A stretch of 64,000 bases of DNA from CALBLZ01 sp041917855 (GCA_041917855.1 JAYRWT010000044.1:38835-102834); one strand, 5' to 3'. Shown: positions 7,669-16,175, counted from the stretch's first letter. Program-made: numbers and translations. Notes: generated by a model not told the origin, from the letters alone.

Positions 7669-7692
7669 GTAATGGCTGCAGGGCAAGGGAGG

Positions 7693-7863
7693 CTACTTTA
7701 CCTCTTTGAACCAGACGTACTTTTTGACGTCAGGAGCAAAACGCTTCAGGCGTAGCTTCTCTTTGTTGTTTACCTTGTTGCGCTCAGTTTGGAAACGGTG
7801 CTTAGACTCTTTCTTGTCTTCGGCAGCCATCCAAACCCAGCTGCGATTGCCTTTCTTGGCCAT
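7693..7863 (-). CDS. rpmG: 50S ribosomal protein L33
   Basis: A 56-residue, very basic protein. It starts MAKKGNRSWVWMAAEDKKES, followed by a KHRFQTERNKVNN segment and a KRFAPDVKKYVWFKEVK end, which matches the L33 family pattern (..R.NK.N....L.L.K.CP..KKH..HKE.K). The four zinc cysteines of the C+ form are absent, so this is the zinc-independent type. It lies downstream of tRNA-Tyr and tRNA-Thr on the same strand, a common L33-tRNA neighbourhood, and has its own terminator. Confidence 0.88.
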   Translation of the reverse strand: MAKKGNRSWVWMAAEDKKESKHRFQTERNKVNNKEKLRLKRFAPDVKKYVWFKEVK

Positions 7864-7898
7864 GGTCGGAGGGTGGTGAATAAAATATGGTTGCTAGT

Positions 7899-7984
7899 TG
7901 GTGGGCAGACTAGGATTCGAACCTAGGTAGGCGTATGCCAAGAGATTTACAGTCTCCCCTCGTTGACCGCTTGAGTATCTGCCC
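7899..7984 (-). tRNA. tRNA-Tyr (anticodon GTA)
   Basis: A class II tRNA with a long variable arm. Acceptor GGGCAGA pairs with TCTGCCC, the anticodon loop contains ACT-GTA-AAT, the T loop is TTCGAAT and 3' CCA is encoded. Its GUN anticodon makes it a standard substrate of the Tgt enzyme encoded at 51099. Confidence 0.93.
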
Positions 7985-8001
7985 ATATGCAACTTGTTAT
8001 T

Positions 8002-8076
8002 TGGAGCCCCTTCAGAGAATCGAACTCTGCTCTATAGTTTACAAAACTACCGCTCTAACCACTGAGCTAAAGGGGC
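8002..8076 (-). tRNA. tRNA-Thr (anticodon TGT)
   Basis: Acceptor GCCCCTT pairs with AAGGGGC. The D arm is GCTC-AGTGGTTA-GAGC, the anticodon loop TTTGTAA has TGT, the T loop is TTCGATT and 3' CCA is encoded. Its first ten bases also encode the end of the HNH gene. Confidence 0.93.
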
Positions 8077-8474
8077 AACGATCTGCGTTGCTGTCTGCCT
8101 CGACCCCTATTAAGATTCCGAAATGTGGGGGTTAATGAGTGACAGTTCGGACAAACAAGCCGTAGGTTCTCTGGTCTACTGTTCTGGTGATCACCATTGA
8201 TGTGGTCGACCTCCAGTGGGACTTTGCCTGTGATAGGATTACGTTCCTGCCAATTGCAGAGTGAACAGCGCTCACCATGCTGTTCTAGAAGATAGCGCTT
8301 AATAGAGTATGAAACTCCACTCGCTGCTGTACCTTCTAACTTCCCACAAAGCCAGTCAGAAATCCTATTGGCATACTGAAATGCTTGCTGGCAACTCAAG
8401 CTGCAGTATACTGCGGGGGTTCGTTTAACGGGCTTGCCACAGTTTTTACACAAATTTCGTACTTTTCTAGGCAT
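8067..8474 (-). CDS. HNH endonuclease between two tRNA-Thr genes
   Basis: A 135-residue protein. The N-terminus carries CKNCGKPVKR and a later YCSLSCQQ, forming a zinc-ribbon-like set of cysteines. The middle has CSLCNWQ, then LEVDHINGDHQNSRPENLRL and VCPNCHS, the HNH core with its DH and N residues and the second CxxC. Proteins of this size are often free-standing homing-type or phage HNH nucleases that cut DNA. The coding sequence ends with TAG inside tRNA-Thr(TGT), so the stop codon is part of the tRNA's U8-A9 region. Placement between two tRNA genes suggests a mobile origin at a tRNA site. Confidence 0.85.
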   Translation of the reverse strand: MPRKVRNLCKNCGKPVKRTPAVYCSLSCQQAFQYANRISDWLCGKLEGTAASGVSYSIKRYLLEQHGERCSLCNWQERNPITGKVPLEVDHINGDHQNSRPENLRLVCPNCHSLTPTFRNLNRGRGRQQRRSLPL

Positions 8475-8542
8475 AGTTTATGTATCAGATTAAACTGATT
8501 CGCCAAGAATTGTCCGATGTCGTTGAAAAGGTGCGATTTTTC

Positions 8543-8618
8543 TGGAGCCCTTGACCGGGATTGAACCGGTGACCTCTTCCTTACCATGGAAACGCTCTAC
8601 CAACTGAGCTACAAGGGC
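8543..8618 (-). tRNA. tRNA-Thr (anticodon GGT)
   Basis: Acceptor GCCCTTG pairs with CAAGGGC. The D arm is GCTC-AGTTGGTA-GAGC, anticodon stem TTTCC/GGAAG encloses loop ATGGTAA with anticodon GGT, the T loop is TTCAATC and 3' CCA is encoded. Confidence 0.92.
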
Positions 8619-8798
8619 TTGAGTGAGGAACATGCGAAAACTTGTTTTCGTATGTTCCGAGCGAGAGCCTGCGCGTCGCTGAAGGCGACGCAAGGGCGCT
8701 AACCCGAAATGAGCGAATGAGCTTTTGCGGTGCGAAGCAGCGCAAGGGCAATATCTCACTACTACAACAGGTACGCAACGTTCAATTGCAGCAGGACT
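8619..8798 (-). other. Structured leader upstream of the tRNA-Thr(GGT) cluster
   Basis: This gene-free stretch holds a 13-bp hairpin (GAACATGCGAAAAC with TTTTCGTATGTTC, about 8627-8656), a GCGTCGC/GCGACGC hairpin (about 8672-8690) and two copies of CGCAAGGGC. With the promoter at 8799-8827 it would form the transcribed leader of the minus-strand tRNA-HNH-tRNA cluster. No ORF here is convincing. It could be a processed leader or a small RNA. Confidence 0.45.
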
Positions 8799-8827
8799 AC
8801 TATACATAAAATCTCAGGTCTGGGCAA
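8799..8827 (-). promoter_or_regulatory. Probable promoter of the tRNA-Thr/HNH/tRNA-Tyr/rpmG cluster
   Basis: On the minus strand TTGCCC (8827-8822), 17 bases, then TG-x-TATAGT (-10 at 8804-8799). Confidence 0.55.
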
Positions 8828-8919
8828 GTTACACAGTGCCACTACGCACTAAAGACCATACCTGAGCCACAAAGGGGAGTGCTGACAAGCTCCTCCCACA
8901 TGGGCTAGGTGAGGCAGGC

Positions 8920-8949
8920 TTGCAGCGTCTTGAGTTCCTCACGTATACT
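8920..8949 (+). promoter_or_regulatory. Promoter of the type IV pilus assembly operon
   Basis: TTGCAG (8920-8925), 18 bases, then TATACT (8944-8949). The start is near 8956, about 23 bases before the GTG at 8979. A hairpin with CTCAGGT/ACCTGAG arms lies just upstream (about 8812-8866). Confidence 0.6.
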
Positions 8950-8978
8950 ATAGGGTGTAATCATATCAAAGGAGGAGA

Positions 8979-9569
8979 GTGCCTAGCTACGCCGATCCCA
9001 CAATTGTACAGCTCGACGAAAAACCACGGGTCGCACCTGCAGCCTATATTGTACTTGTGGCTGGTATCCTCTCCGTGCTTGCTGCGCTTGGCTTCATGGT
9101 CATGTCTATGATCACGCAAAATAAGGCCAAGGATCTTCAAACCCAAATCTCAGCCGCTCAAGCTCAACTCAGGGCACTTGAGCCAACTGCAAATGAGCTA
9201 ACTAAGCTCGATCGTCAGGCAACCAACCTGCATACTCTCTTCGACAATCAAAAAGAGTGGCAATTTGTGTTCAACCACATTGAAAACAGCCTATATAAAA
9301 ATATGAAAATTAGCCGCGTCGCACTCGACGACAGGGCAAAATTCACCCTTGGAGGTACCACTAAGAGCTACGTAGACTACGCCAAAATCTACCAAAGCCT
9401 TACTGATGATGTTGGCAAAACATTCTACTCCAGTGTCAGGCCGGCTAGCATAACTCGCATAAATGCCACAGATGGCAGTGTAGATAGCGTGCAGTTCACC
9501 TTTGATCTCGTCTTGCAGCCGAGCGTCTTAAATGCGCGCAAGAACTACGTACCACCGCAAGCAAAATAA
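8979..9569 (+). CDS. PilN-like inner-membrane assembly protein
   Basis: A 196-residue protein that begins with GTG behind AAAGGAGG. A short cytoplasmic N-terminus (YADPTIVQLDEKPRVAP) is followed by one membrane helix (about residues 20-45), a coiled coil (KDLQTQISAAQAQLRALEPT) and an alpha/beta region. This is the PilN/GspL-C layout. PilN links the cytoplasmic ATPase side of the pilus machine to PilO. It is first in an operon with a PilO-like gene and pilB, pilT and pilC. A PilM gene was not found nearby. Confidence 0.65.
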   Translation: MPSYADPTIVQLDEKPRVAPAAYIVLVAGILSVLAALGFMVMSMITQNKAKDLQTQISAAQAQLRALEPTANELTKLDRQATNLHTLFDNQKEWQFVFNHIENSLYKNMKISRVALDDRAKFTLGGTTKSYVDYAKIYQSLTDDVGKTFYSSVRPASITRINATDGSVDSVQFTFDLVLQPSVLNARKNYVPPQAK

Positions 9570-9573
9570 AGAT

Positions 9574-10233
9574 ATGGCCGCAGCAAAAAACCCAACTCAG
9601 CAAACTGCACTCATCGGCTTTCTTTTAGTCATCCTAGGCTTTGCGTTGGTCTTTTATATTTTTTCGCCGCAGTTAATTACCGCTCGCACGGAATATGAGA
9701 CACGACGCGCAGAGCTGCAAGGCTATAAGAAAGATGTCGAAACCCTGCAAAGTGCCAGCAAAAAGCTAGAAAGCGCTAAGGCTGCGCTCGTTGCGGCAGG
9801 TGTTAAGCTTGAGAATTCTTCAATAGTCGTTCCCAAAACAGAGAATGTTCCAGATCTCTACCTGCAAATGGAAGACCTTGTTGCACGTACTAAGTTTTAC
9901 GTAAGTGACACTACGTATCTAATTGGTCAGCCCGCCGGTACAGCAGCAACAGCAGAAGGCGCTACAAAATCTGAGGTGACTATTCCAGTTACAGTTAGTT
10001 TTGTCGCGACGTACCCAGCACTCAAGGCGTTTATTCAAGAAATGCAGGTTAACACTCGTCCACTTAGCATTACGCAGGTCACCATGAATGAAATTGCTAA
10101 GACCACCGCTAAGGCAACTGGGCCAAATGATGCGCCAACCAAATCGTATCCAGATGGCAGCTTTGCCGTAACACTTACCGCCTTTGCCCGAGCCGAAGCT
10201 CTATCTTCTGCATACGGTGGAGGAACTAACTAG
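9574..10233 (+). CDS. PilO-like inner-membrane assembly protein
   Basis: A 219-residue protein with the start taken at ATG 9574 (MAAAKNPTQQTALIG), five bases after the upstream stop. It has one membrane helix (about residues 10-30), a coiled coil with EYETRRAELQGYKKDVETLQ, and a C-terminal ferredoxin-like part (YPALKAFIQEMQ). The pattern fits PilO, which pairs with PilN through the coiled coil. The identity rests on layout and operon position rather than on a fixed motif. Confidence 0.65.
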   Translation: MAAAKNPTQQTALIGFLLVILGFALVFYIFSPQLITARTEYETRRAELQGYKKDVETLQSASKKLESAKAALVAAGVKLENSSIVVPKTENVPDLYLQMEDLVARTKFYVSDTTYLIGQPAGTAATAEGATKSEVTIPVTVSFVATYPALKAFIQEMQVNTRPLSITQVTMNEIAKTTAKATGPNDAPTKSYPDGSFAVTLTAFARAEALSSAYGGGTN

Positions 10234-10237
10234 GCAT

Positions 10238-10561
10238 ATGGCTAAACCAATTTCTGCACAAACAATCTGGTCTATCATGTCGGCACTGGTAGTTGTACTG
10301 GTGGGCGGTGGTATGGCCTATATGTTTTTTGTAACAGCGGCAGTGCCCGAGATTCAGCCCCAGCCAAAGCAATTTGCCACCAATGCCATTACCGAGCTCA
10401 CACGCGACGCTGATCTAACGGGTTTGGAAAAATTTTCCTCAAATGTCTTCTTTAAGACTACCAAGATGCGAGCCTTGCCAGTCCCTTACGATGGTAAGCC
10501 CGCAGTTCCGTACAACCGTACTACGGAGTTTGGTAAATCAGATCTGAGTTCAGATAAGTAG
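10238..10561 (+). CDS. Small membrane protein of the pilus operon
   Basis: A 107-residue protein with the start taken at ATG 10238, five bases after the PilO-like stop. One membrane helix (about residues 10-32) is followed by a P/Q-rich stretch and a short C-terminal domain with KFSSNVFFKTTKMRALPVP. Its place after the PilO-like gene and its size suggest a PilP-like role, but no lipobox or clear PilP motif is visible, so no name is given. Confidence 0.6.
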   Translation: MAKPISAQTIWSIMSALVVVLVGGGMAYMFFVTAAVPEIQPQPKQFATNAITELTRDADLTGLEKFSSNVFFKTTKMRALPVPYDGKPAVPYNRTTEFGKSDLSSDK

Positions 10562-10568
10562 GTCGCAG

Positions 10569-12968
10569 ATGTCAGAGGTAGGGTCAAAACAGACGCTGCC
10601 GGTCGTTGCTTTGCAGCAACGTACTATTGATGATGATGTCTTACGCGTCATTCCTCTTAAAGTCGCAGAGCAATTTAGTATTATTCCTTTTGAGGAAACT
10701 GCTACCGAACTCAAGCTAGCCATTGTTTACCCAGAACAGCTCAAGCAAGGTTTTTACGTAGCTCTGGAACAAATAGGTACGCGTATAGGTAAAAAAGTTG
10801 TACTTTACCGTACTGACCAAGGTGGGTTTAAAAAGGCGATCGACGGTTACAGGCGTTTAGAGAAAGAGCCAAAAAAGGTGCAGGTGGCGGCTTCTTCCGC
10901 TGCTGCGCCTATGCAGGCAGTAGGTTGGCCACCAGCTCCCGCCCCACCACTCTTTCAGTTGGGTTCACTAGTAGCCTACAACTACTTACGCCGTATTCCG
11001 CTCGATGTCTCTCGCGACAAGCGAGTGCTCTGCGTTGACTACCTCAAGCCAAATACATACTGGTTTGTGACAGATGGCACAAAGGATAAAGAGGCCCACG
11101 AACTAGTGAGCTTTATTCGTGATGACGGCCAAATTACGGCACACGTCATGCAGGTTACTCCTGCGCAGTTTGACGATCTGGTTACCTACTATCAAACGCT
11201 TGTTCGCCACGAAGAGCAGGACAATGCCATTGTGGTTGCTAATCCTACCGACGTACAGCAGCAGGAGGTGAGTAACGCCAATGTGGTGATTCCAGATATT
11301 CAGGCAGAAATTGTCAGCAACGAAGAAGAAAAAACCGGTCTTGCGGGGCTGTTCCAGCGGGTTGCTCAAAATCTTACTGCCAACAAGAGTGAAAAAGGTA
11401 AAAATGAACGGGCAGAAATTGCCGCTGAACTTTCTAAGACGCTTCCACAAGCTGAGGCGCCTAGCCGAGCCGGTCAGCCATCTGAGGCCGAAAAGCTCAA
11501 CCAAGCACCACAGTCTGCGGCAACTCCAAAGCTGCCTGAGGCACCAAAGAGTTTGCTATCCAATGCCCCTACACCGCCCGGGCTACCCCAAGCGCCACAA
11601 CCCGCTGCCCCTAAGGCACCAACGCCAAGTAGCGCTCAGATTGTTGCTGTGCCTACTGAAGAGTCAGATGCGGCAACACGCTCCGCTGCTCTAGAAGAAG
11701 ACGATCTCGGCACCCAGGTTGATAGCCAAATTAGCACCCTAGACGAGCTCAAGACCAACCTAAAAACCGGTGTAATTCCTAAGATTGTAGCGGCTGTACT
11801 TTCCTTTGCGATTCACGAAAAAGCCTCCGACGTGCACATTGAATCTTTTGAGGACGAAGTACGTATCCGCTACCGTATTGATGGTCAGCTCGTAGACGTG
11901 GTTAAACTACCCGCAGATGTAGCCAGCCCACTGGTTTCGCGCATTAAGATTTTGGCTCGTCTGCGCCTTGATGAAAACCGAGTGCCACAGGATGGGCGCT
12001 TTGACGTAAAGTTCAGCGATGAAACGCAGGTAGATGTGCGTGTCTCGGTAATGCCAACGGTGTACGGTGAGAAAGTGGTAATGCGTATCCTAGATAAATC
12101 GAGGGGAATTGCCTCACTGGAAAAGCTTGGCATAGAGGGAGGTGCCTACCAAAATCTTACGCGAGCAATTCAAAAACCGTACGGCATCTGTCTGGCTACC
12201 GGCCCAACTGGTTCGGGTAAGTCTACTAGTCTGTACGCCATTTTGCAGCGTATCGCTACTCCAAATGTAAATGTGGTTACCCTAGAAGATCCGATCGAGT
12301 ACGAAATGAAGGGGATTAACCAGTCGCAGGTACGACCAAAAATCGGCTTTACTTTTGCCGATGGCCTACGTTCAGTACTGCGTCAGGATCCAAATATCAT
12401 TATGGTAGGTGAGATTCGTGATGGTGAAACAGCCAACATGGCTACCCAGGCTGCGCTAACTGGTCACCTTGTGCTCTCTACGCTCCACACTAACGATGCC
12501 GCTGGTGCTATCCCACGCTTAACCAACATGGGAATTGAGCCATTCTTAATTACCAGCTCAGTGAATGTAATCATGGGTCAGCGTTTGGTGCGTAAAATTT
12601 GTTCCAACTGTCGCCAAGAAGTAGCTCTGCCCGATGGAGTACGGCATCAGTTAGAAGAAGATATTGAGCAAATTGCAGCACTCTATCCCGCCGAACAATC
12701 ACGCGTAAAGCGACCAATCAAGTTTTTCCACGGCATGGGTTGTGGCGAGTGTGGCGGCAAGGGCTACCAAGGTCGTGTAGGTATTTACGAAGTGCTAACC
12801 ATGGAAGAAAACATGGAGGAACTGGTAATTAAGCGATCTTCGGCAACCGATATTGACGCCCAGGCACGTAAAAACGGCATGATCTCCATGTACCAAGATG
12901 GGTTGCTTAAAGCCATTAATGGAGTAACCACAATTGACGAAGTCTTACGCGAGACAACCAACAAGTGA
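10569..12968 (+). CDS. pilB: Type IV pilus extension ATPase PilB/GspE
   Basis: A 799-residue hexameric ATPase that powers pilus extension. An N-terminal MshEN-like part (residues about 20-95) and a second N-domain are followed by a long Pro/Ala/Gln-rich linker (about 230-395), longer than usual. The catalytic part has Walker A GPTGSGKST (about 544-552), an Asp box (TLEDPIEY), Walker B DPNIIMVGEIRD (about 608-619) and the His box (TGHLVLSTLHTNDA). The tetracysteine zinc site (CSNC, then CGECGGKGYQGR) separates it from PilT. It is co-transcribed with pilT and pilC. Confidence 0.93.
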   Translation: MSEVGSKQTLPVVALQQRTIDDDVLRVIPLKVAEQFSIIPFEETATELKLAIVYPEQLKQGFYVALEQIGTRIGKKVVLYRTDQGGFKKAIDGYRRLEKEPKKVQVAASSAAAPMQAVGWPPAPAPPLFQLGSLVAYNYLRRIPLDVSRDKRVLCVDYLKPNTYWFVTDGTKDKEAHELVSFIRDDGQITAHVMQVTPAQFDDLVTYYQTLVRHEEQDNAIVVANPTDVQQQEVSNANVVIPDIQAEIVSNEEEKTGLAGLFQRVAQNLTANKSEKGKNERAEIAAELSKTLPQAEAPSRAGQPSEAEKLNQAPQSAATPKLPEAPKSLLSNAPTPPGLPQAPQPAAPKAPTPSSAQIVAVPTEESDAATRSAALEEDDLGTQVDSQISTLDELKTNLKTGVIPKIVAAVLSFAIHEKASDVHIESFEDEVRIRYRIDGQLVDVVKLPADVASPLVSRIKILARLRLDENRVPQDGRFDVKFSDETQVDVRVSVMPTVYGEKVVMRILDKSRGIASLEKLGIEGGAYQNLTRAIQKPYGICLATGPTGSGKSTSLYAILQRIATPNVNVVTLEDPIEYEMKGINQSQVRPKIGFTFADGLRSVLRQDPNIIMVGEIRDGETANMATQAALTGHLVLSTLHTNDAAGAIPRLTNMGIEPFLITSSVNVIMGQRLVRKICSNCRQEVALPDGVRHQLEEDIEQIAALYPAEQSRVKRPIKFFHGMGCGECGGKGYQGRVGIYEVLTMEENMEELVIKRSSATDIDAQARKNGMISMYQDGLLKAINGVTTIDEVLRETTNK

Positions 12969-12980
12969 TAAAATAACCAT

Positions 12981-14051
12981 ATGGCTCAGAAAACTCTTGG
13001 GGCGGAGCTGACCTTCCTCCTCGACTACGCAATCGAAAAAGGTGCATCCGATCTGCATATTTTGGCAGACAGCTCGCCTATGATCCGTGTGGATACGGTA
13101 CTGTTACCGGTGGACAAGCCTGTATACGACGCAGACAAAGCTAATGAAGTTATTACAAGCTTAATTGGCGCGCAGCTACTCGAGCGTGTCACCCAAACAC
13201 GCAAAGAGCTAGACTTTTCCTTCTCATATAAGGGTCTGCGCTTCCGCTGTAACGTTTTCTTTAATAAAGGTGTACTCTCAGCCAGCTTGCGCTTGCTTCA
13301 GAACGAGGTGCCAGATTTTGACGCGCTCGGCGTGCCTCAAATTGCCGATAAACTCATTCAGCACAACCAAGGTCTGCTGATTGTGTCTGGCCCCACTGGT
13401 CACGGTAAGTCCACCACGCTAGCTTCAATGGTTAACCGGATTGCCGCTGCTCGCCGCGCCCACATTATTACGATTGAAGATCCAATTGAGTACGTGTTCC
13501 AGCACAAAAAGAGCATTATCTCGCAGCGCGAGCTTGGCTCAGATACACCATCGTTTGGCTCTGCACTTAGGGCAGCTCTACGCGAAGATCCAGATGTAGT
13601 TCTGGTTGGCGAAATGCGTGACCTAGAAACTATGGAGGCCGCCCTACAGATTGCAGAGACTGGCCACCTTGTACTAAGTACGCTGCACACTAACTCTGCC
13701 GCACAAACGGCTGATCGTATTATTGATGTTTTTCCGCCGCACCAGCAGCCACAGGTACGTGCACAGCTCTCCTCCGTGCTACTTGGTGTAATATCACAGC
13801 GCTTGCTACCTAGAACCAAGGGTGGGCGCGTGCTCGCTACCGAAGTTATGGTTGCTAACGCAGCCGTTAGGGCAATAGTGCGTGAAGGTAAAACACACCA
13901 ACTACCTAACCTGATTCAGACCTCGGCATCTGAGGGAATGATTTCGCTCGATAAATCCCTGGCAGAGCTAGTAAGTAAGGGGGAAATTTCGATTGATGAT
14001 GCGATGGCGTGGTCACTCGACCCTAAGGCTCTCAAAATGCTGGTCTACTAA
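12981..14051 (+). CDS. pilT: Type IV pilus retraction ATPase PilT
   Basis: A 356-residue hexameric ATPase that powers retraction. Walker A is GPTGHGKST (about residues 137-145), the Asp box ITIEDPIEY, Walker B DPDVVLVGEMRD and the His box TGHLVLSTLHTN. There is no zinc tetracysteine and the N-domain is short, as in PilT. It follows pilB by 12 bases; the TAAAAT at 12967-12972 could be a weak internal -10. Its presence implies retractable, motility- or uptake-type pili, which fits dprA at 33833. Confidence 0.93.
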   Translation: MAQKTLGAELTFLLDYAIEKGASDLHILADSSPMIRVDTVLLPVDKPVYDADKANEVITSLIGAQLLERVTQTRKELDFSFSYKGLRFRCNVFFNKGVLSASLRLLQNEVPDFDALGVPQIADKLIQHNQGLLIVSGPTGHGKSTTLASMVNRIAAARRAHIITIEDPIEYVFQHKKSIISQRELGSDTPSFGSALRAALREDPDVVLVGEMRDLETMEAALQIAETGHLVLSTLHTNSAAQTADRIIDVFPPHQQPQVRAQLSSVLLGVISQRLLPRTKGGRVLATEVMVANAAVRAIVREGKTHQLPNLIQTSASEGMISLDKSLAELVSKGEISIDDAMAWSLDPKALKMLVY

Positions 14052-14170
14052 CGAATTACCAATGCAGCGGATTTCATTGTCACTTACTCCGTTCCTCGTT
14101 CACTGCACTGCTAGTGCGCTTCACTACGGTACTCGACGTTTCTTGAAATCCATCTGTCTGGGTAATTCGT
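14051..14170. repeat. 120-base imperfect inverted repeat between pilT and pilC
   Basis: The outer arms ACGAATTACC (14051-14060) and GGTAATTCGT (14161-14170) are perfect. A second pair GGATTTCA (14069-14076) and TGAAATCC (14144-14151) is also perfect, and a small GCACT/AGTGC hairpin sits in the middle. It starts on the last base of pilT. It could be a MITE-like insertion or an RNA structure that sets PilC levels relative to PilT. Confidence 0.7.
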
Positions 14171-14185
14171 ACAACTTCTAACTAG

Positions 14186-15391
14186 ATGTCTCAAAGCTAC
14201 AGCTACCGCGCGCGGAACAAGGACAACAAGATAGTCACTGGTGTAGTCCAGGCGAGTGGTCTTGATGCTGCAAAAAAGATTTTGCTCCAGAACGATCTCA
14301 CGCCACTCTCAATTAGTACGCCAAAGACCATTGCTGATTACCTGCCGTTTGTGAGCAAGGTTAAGCTGAAAGACCGTACCATGTTTGCGCGCCAGATCAG
14401 CACCATGATCGAGGCTGGTCTCACCCTTTCACAATCACTGCGTCTGCTCATTCAGCAGATGAAGAAGGGGAAGTTCCGCTTGGTAATTGAGAGTATCTTG
14501 AACGACATTCAAGATGGTTTTAGCTTCTCAACCGCACTTTCCAAGTACCCTGATGTCTTTGATTCGATCTTTGTAAACGTGGTACGCTCCGGTGAAACTA
14601 CCGGTAAGCTTGAGATTGTCTTGGCACAGCTAGCTACCAATATGGAAAAAGAGGTGAAGGTGCGTAGCAAAATTAAGAGCGCGCTTATGTACCCGGCTTT
14701 TGTAGTGACTGCTATGGCGGCTATGGCGGCTGTAATGATGGTTAAGGTTATTCCGCAGATTACCAGTGTATTCGCGGATAGCAAAATGGAGCTGCCCTTC
14801 TCTACTAAACTGCTCATTGGCATTTCTACCTTCATGGCCCACTACTGGGGTTGGTTGATTGTAGGCATAATTGCCTTTGTAGTGTTCATGCGTTGGTTTG
14901 CGCGTACCGAGGCCGGCATACAACTGATTAGTAAGTACTCACTACGCATTCCTATTGCTGGCAAGATTATCGAGGAAAGTAACATGGCGCGCTTGGGTCG
15001 CTTGCTGTCTATGCTACTCGCCTCTGGCGTACCGCTCTTAGAGGGGTTACGACTCATCACCGAGTCTTTCCCTAACGACCTCTATAAAAAAGGCCTAATG
15101 AGTATTGCCGCCCAGGTTGAGCGGGGTGTGCCAATGAGCGTACCGATTACCGAAAACCCCGTGTTCCCGCTTATGGTTGGCCAAATGGTAGCAGTGGGTG
15201 AGCAGACAGGTAAGATGGATGAAATTATGGGCAGGCTCGCAGAGTACTACGATGATGAAGTAGATGCCAAAGTAGGAGGCCTATCTACCCTGATTGAACC
15301 AATCATCATTGTTATTTTGGGTATTGGTGTTGCTTGGTTAGTTATTTCCGTTCTACTACCTATTTACCAGATTAGCACCAGCGCCTCCTAG
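14186..15391 (+). CDS. pilC: Type IV pilus platform protein PilC/GspF
   Basis: A 401-residue polytopic membrane protein. It starts MSQSYSYRARNKDNKIVTG and has two GspF domains (about residues 65-190 and 270-395). The first contains RQISTMIEAGLTLSQSL and the second a GRLLSMLLASGVPLLEGL block, each followed by membrane helices. PilC is the platform on which the PilB and PilT motors act. It is separated from pilT by the 120-base inverted repeat. The C-terminus ends just before the pilin promoter. Confidence 0.93.
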   Translation: MSQSYSYRARNKDNKIVTGVVQASGLDAAKKILLQNDLTPLSISTPKTIADYLPFVSKVKLKDRTMFARQISTMIEAGLTLSQSLRLLIQQMKKGKFRLVIESILNDIQDGFSFSTALSKYPDVFDSIFVNVVRSGETTGKLEIVLAQLATNMEKEVKVRSKIKSALMYPAFVVTAMAAMAAVMMVKVIPQITSVFADSKMELPFSTKLLIGISTFMAHYWGWLIVGIIAFVVFMRWFARTEAGIQLISKYSLRIPIAGKIIEESNMARLGRLLSMLLASGVPLLEGLRLITESFPNDLYKKGLMSIAAQVERGVPMSVPITENPVFPLMVGQMVAVGEQTGKMDEIMGRLAEYYDDEVDAKVGGLSTLIEPIIIVILGIGVAWLVISVLLPIYQISTSAS

Positions 15392-15413
15392 GTTTACCTA
15401 GATGGGCAAAGTG

Positions 15414-15443
15414 TTGACAGGGGTTTTAGGCAGTACCCATAAT
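15414..15443 (+). promoter_or_regulatory. Strong promoter of the major prepilin gene
   Basis: Consensus TTGACA (15414-15419), 18 bases, then CATAAT (15438-15443). The leader carries AGGAGG close before the ATG at 15486. Confidence 0.8.
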
Positions 15444-15485
15444 AGTAATATCAACTTAGTAATCAAACATAAGTAGGAGGGATCA

Positions 15486-16109
15486 ATGCATACTCGCAAG
15501 GGTTTTACGCTCATTGAGCTCCTGGTTGTTATCACGATCATCGCAATCCTTGCGGTAATCGTATTCACCCAGGTACAAGGTTTAACAGCACGTGCTCGTA
15601 ACACGACCACACAAACCACGGTTCGTGAGGCAGGTAACGCAATTAACGTGTTCCGTAACACTGACGGAACAAATGACAGTGTTATTCTTCCTACTCAAGC
15701 AGAAGCAGATGGTGGTAATAACTTTTCTGATGTACGTCTATCTTCAGTAAGTGGTACAGCAGCCTGGGGTCCGTTCACTGGCACACTGAGCGCATCTGGT
15801 CAGACAAGTGGTACTTACAGCGCTGCCGCACAGTTCCAGTACCCAGTCCGTATCACGCGTACTGCGAGCACCAACCACGCTCTTCGTTACGCTGTGTTCA
15901 GTACAGGTTCTACACTCTATGCATCAGGTGGTACGTTCCGTACTCTTCAGACTATCGGTACAAATGCTTGTGTAGTAATTGAGGGTATTTTGGTCAATGA
16001 TGCTGCTTACCTGTACAGTTTCTACCGCAATGGAACAGTAGGAACAGGTGGTACGGGTACCGGTTCTGCAACAGGTACTGTTGCTACTGTAAATTGTACA
16101 ACACCTTAG
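15486..16109 (+). CDS. Probable major type IV prepilin
   Basis: A 207-residue prepilin. The leader MHTRKG is followed by FTLIELLVVITIIAILAVIV, the standard N-methylated helix with Glu5, cut after the Gly by the prepilin peptidase (20283). The globular domain is S/T/G-rich and ends with CVVIEG, FYRNGTV and a final Cys (VNCTTP). The two cysteines probably bracket a disulfide loop. It has its own strong promoter, the best ribosome binding site in the cluster and its own terminator, so it is likely the abundant major pilin. Two paralogues (16188, 17245) share the C-terminal pattern. Confidence 0.88.
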   Translation: MHTRKGFTLIELLVVITIIAILAVIVFTQVQGLTARARNTTTQTTVREAGNAINVFRNTDGTNDSVILPTQAEADGGNNFSDVRLSSVSGTAAWGPFTGTLSASGQTSGTYSAAAQFQYPVRITRTASTNHALRYAVFSTGSTLYASGGTFRTLQTIGTNACVVIEGILVNDAAYLYSFYRNGTVGTGGTGTGSATGTVATVNCTTP

Positions 16110-16126
16110 CTCTTCCTAAAGCTGCA

Positions 16127-16157
16127 AAAGACCCGGATCATGGATCTGGGTCTTTTT
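16127..16157 (+). terminator. Terminator of the major prepilin gene
   Basis: A 13-bp stem (16127-16139 with 16143-16155) with a 3-base loop and T residues. Confidence 0.85.
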
Positions 16158-16175
16158 GTGTCTGAGTGTAGGATA

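Noticed and set aside
8490..8807. 105-residue minus-strand ORF near tRNA-Thr(GGT)
   Set aside because: It runs through the tRNA gene itself and is an artefact.
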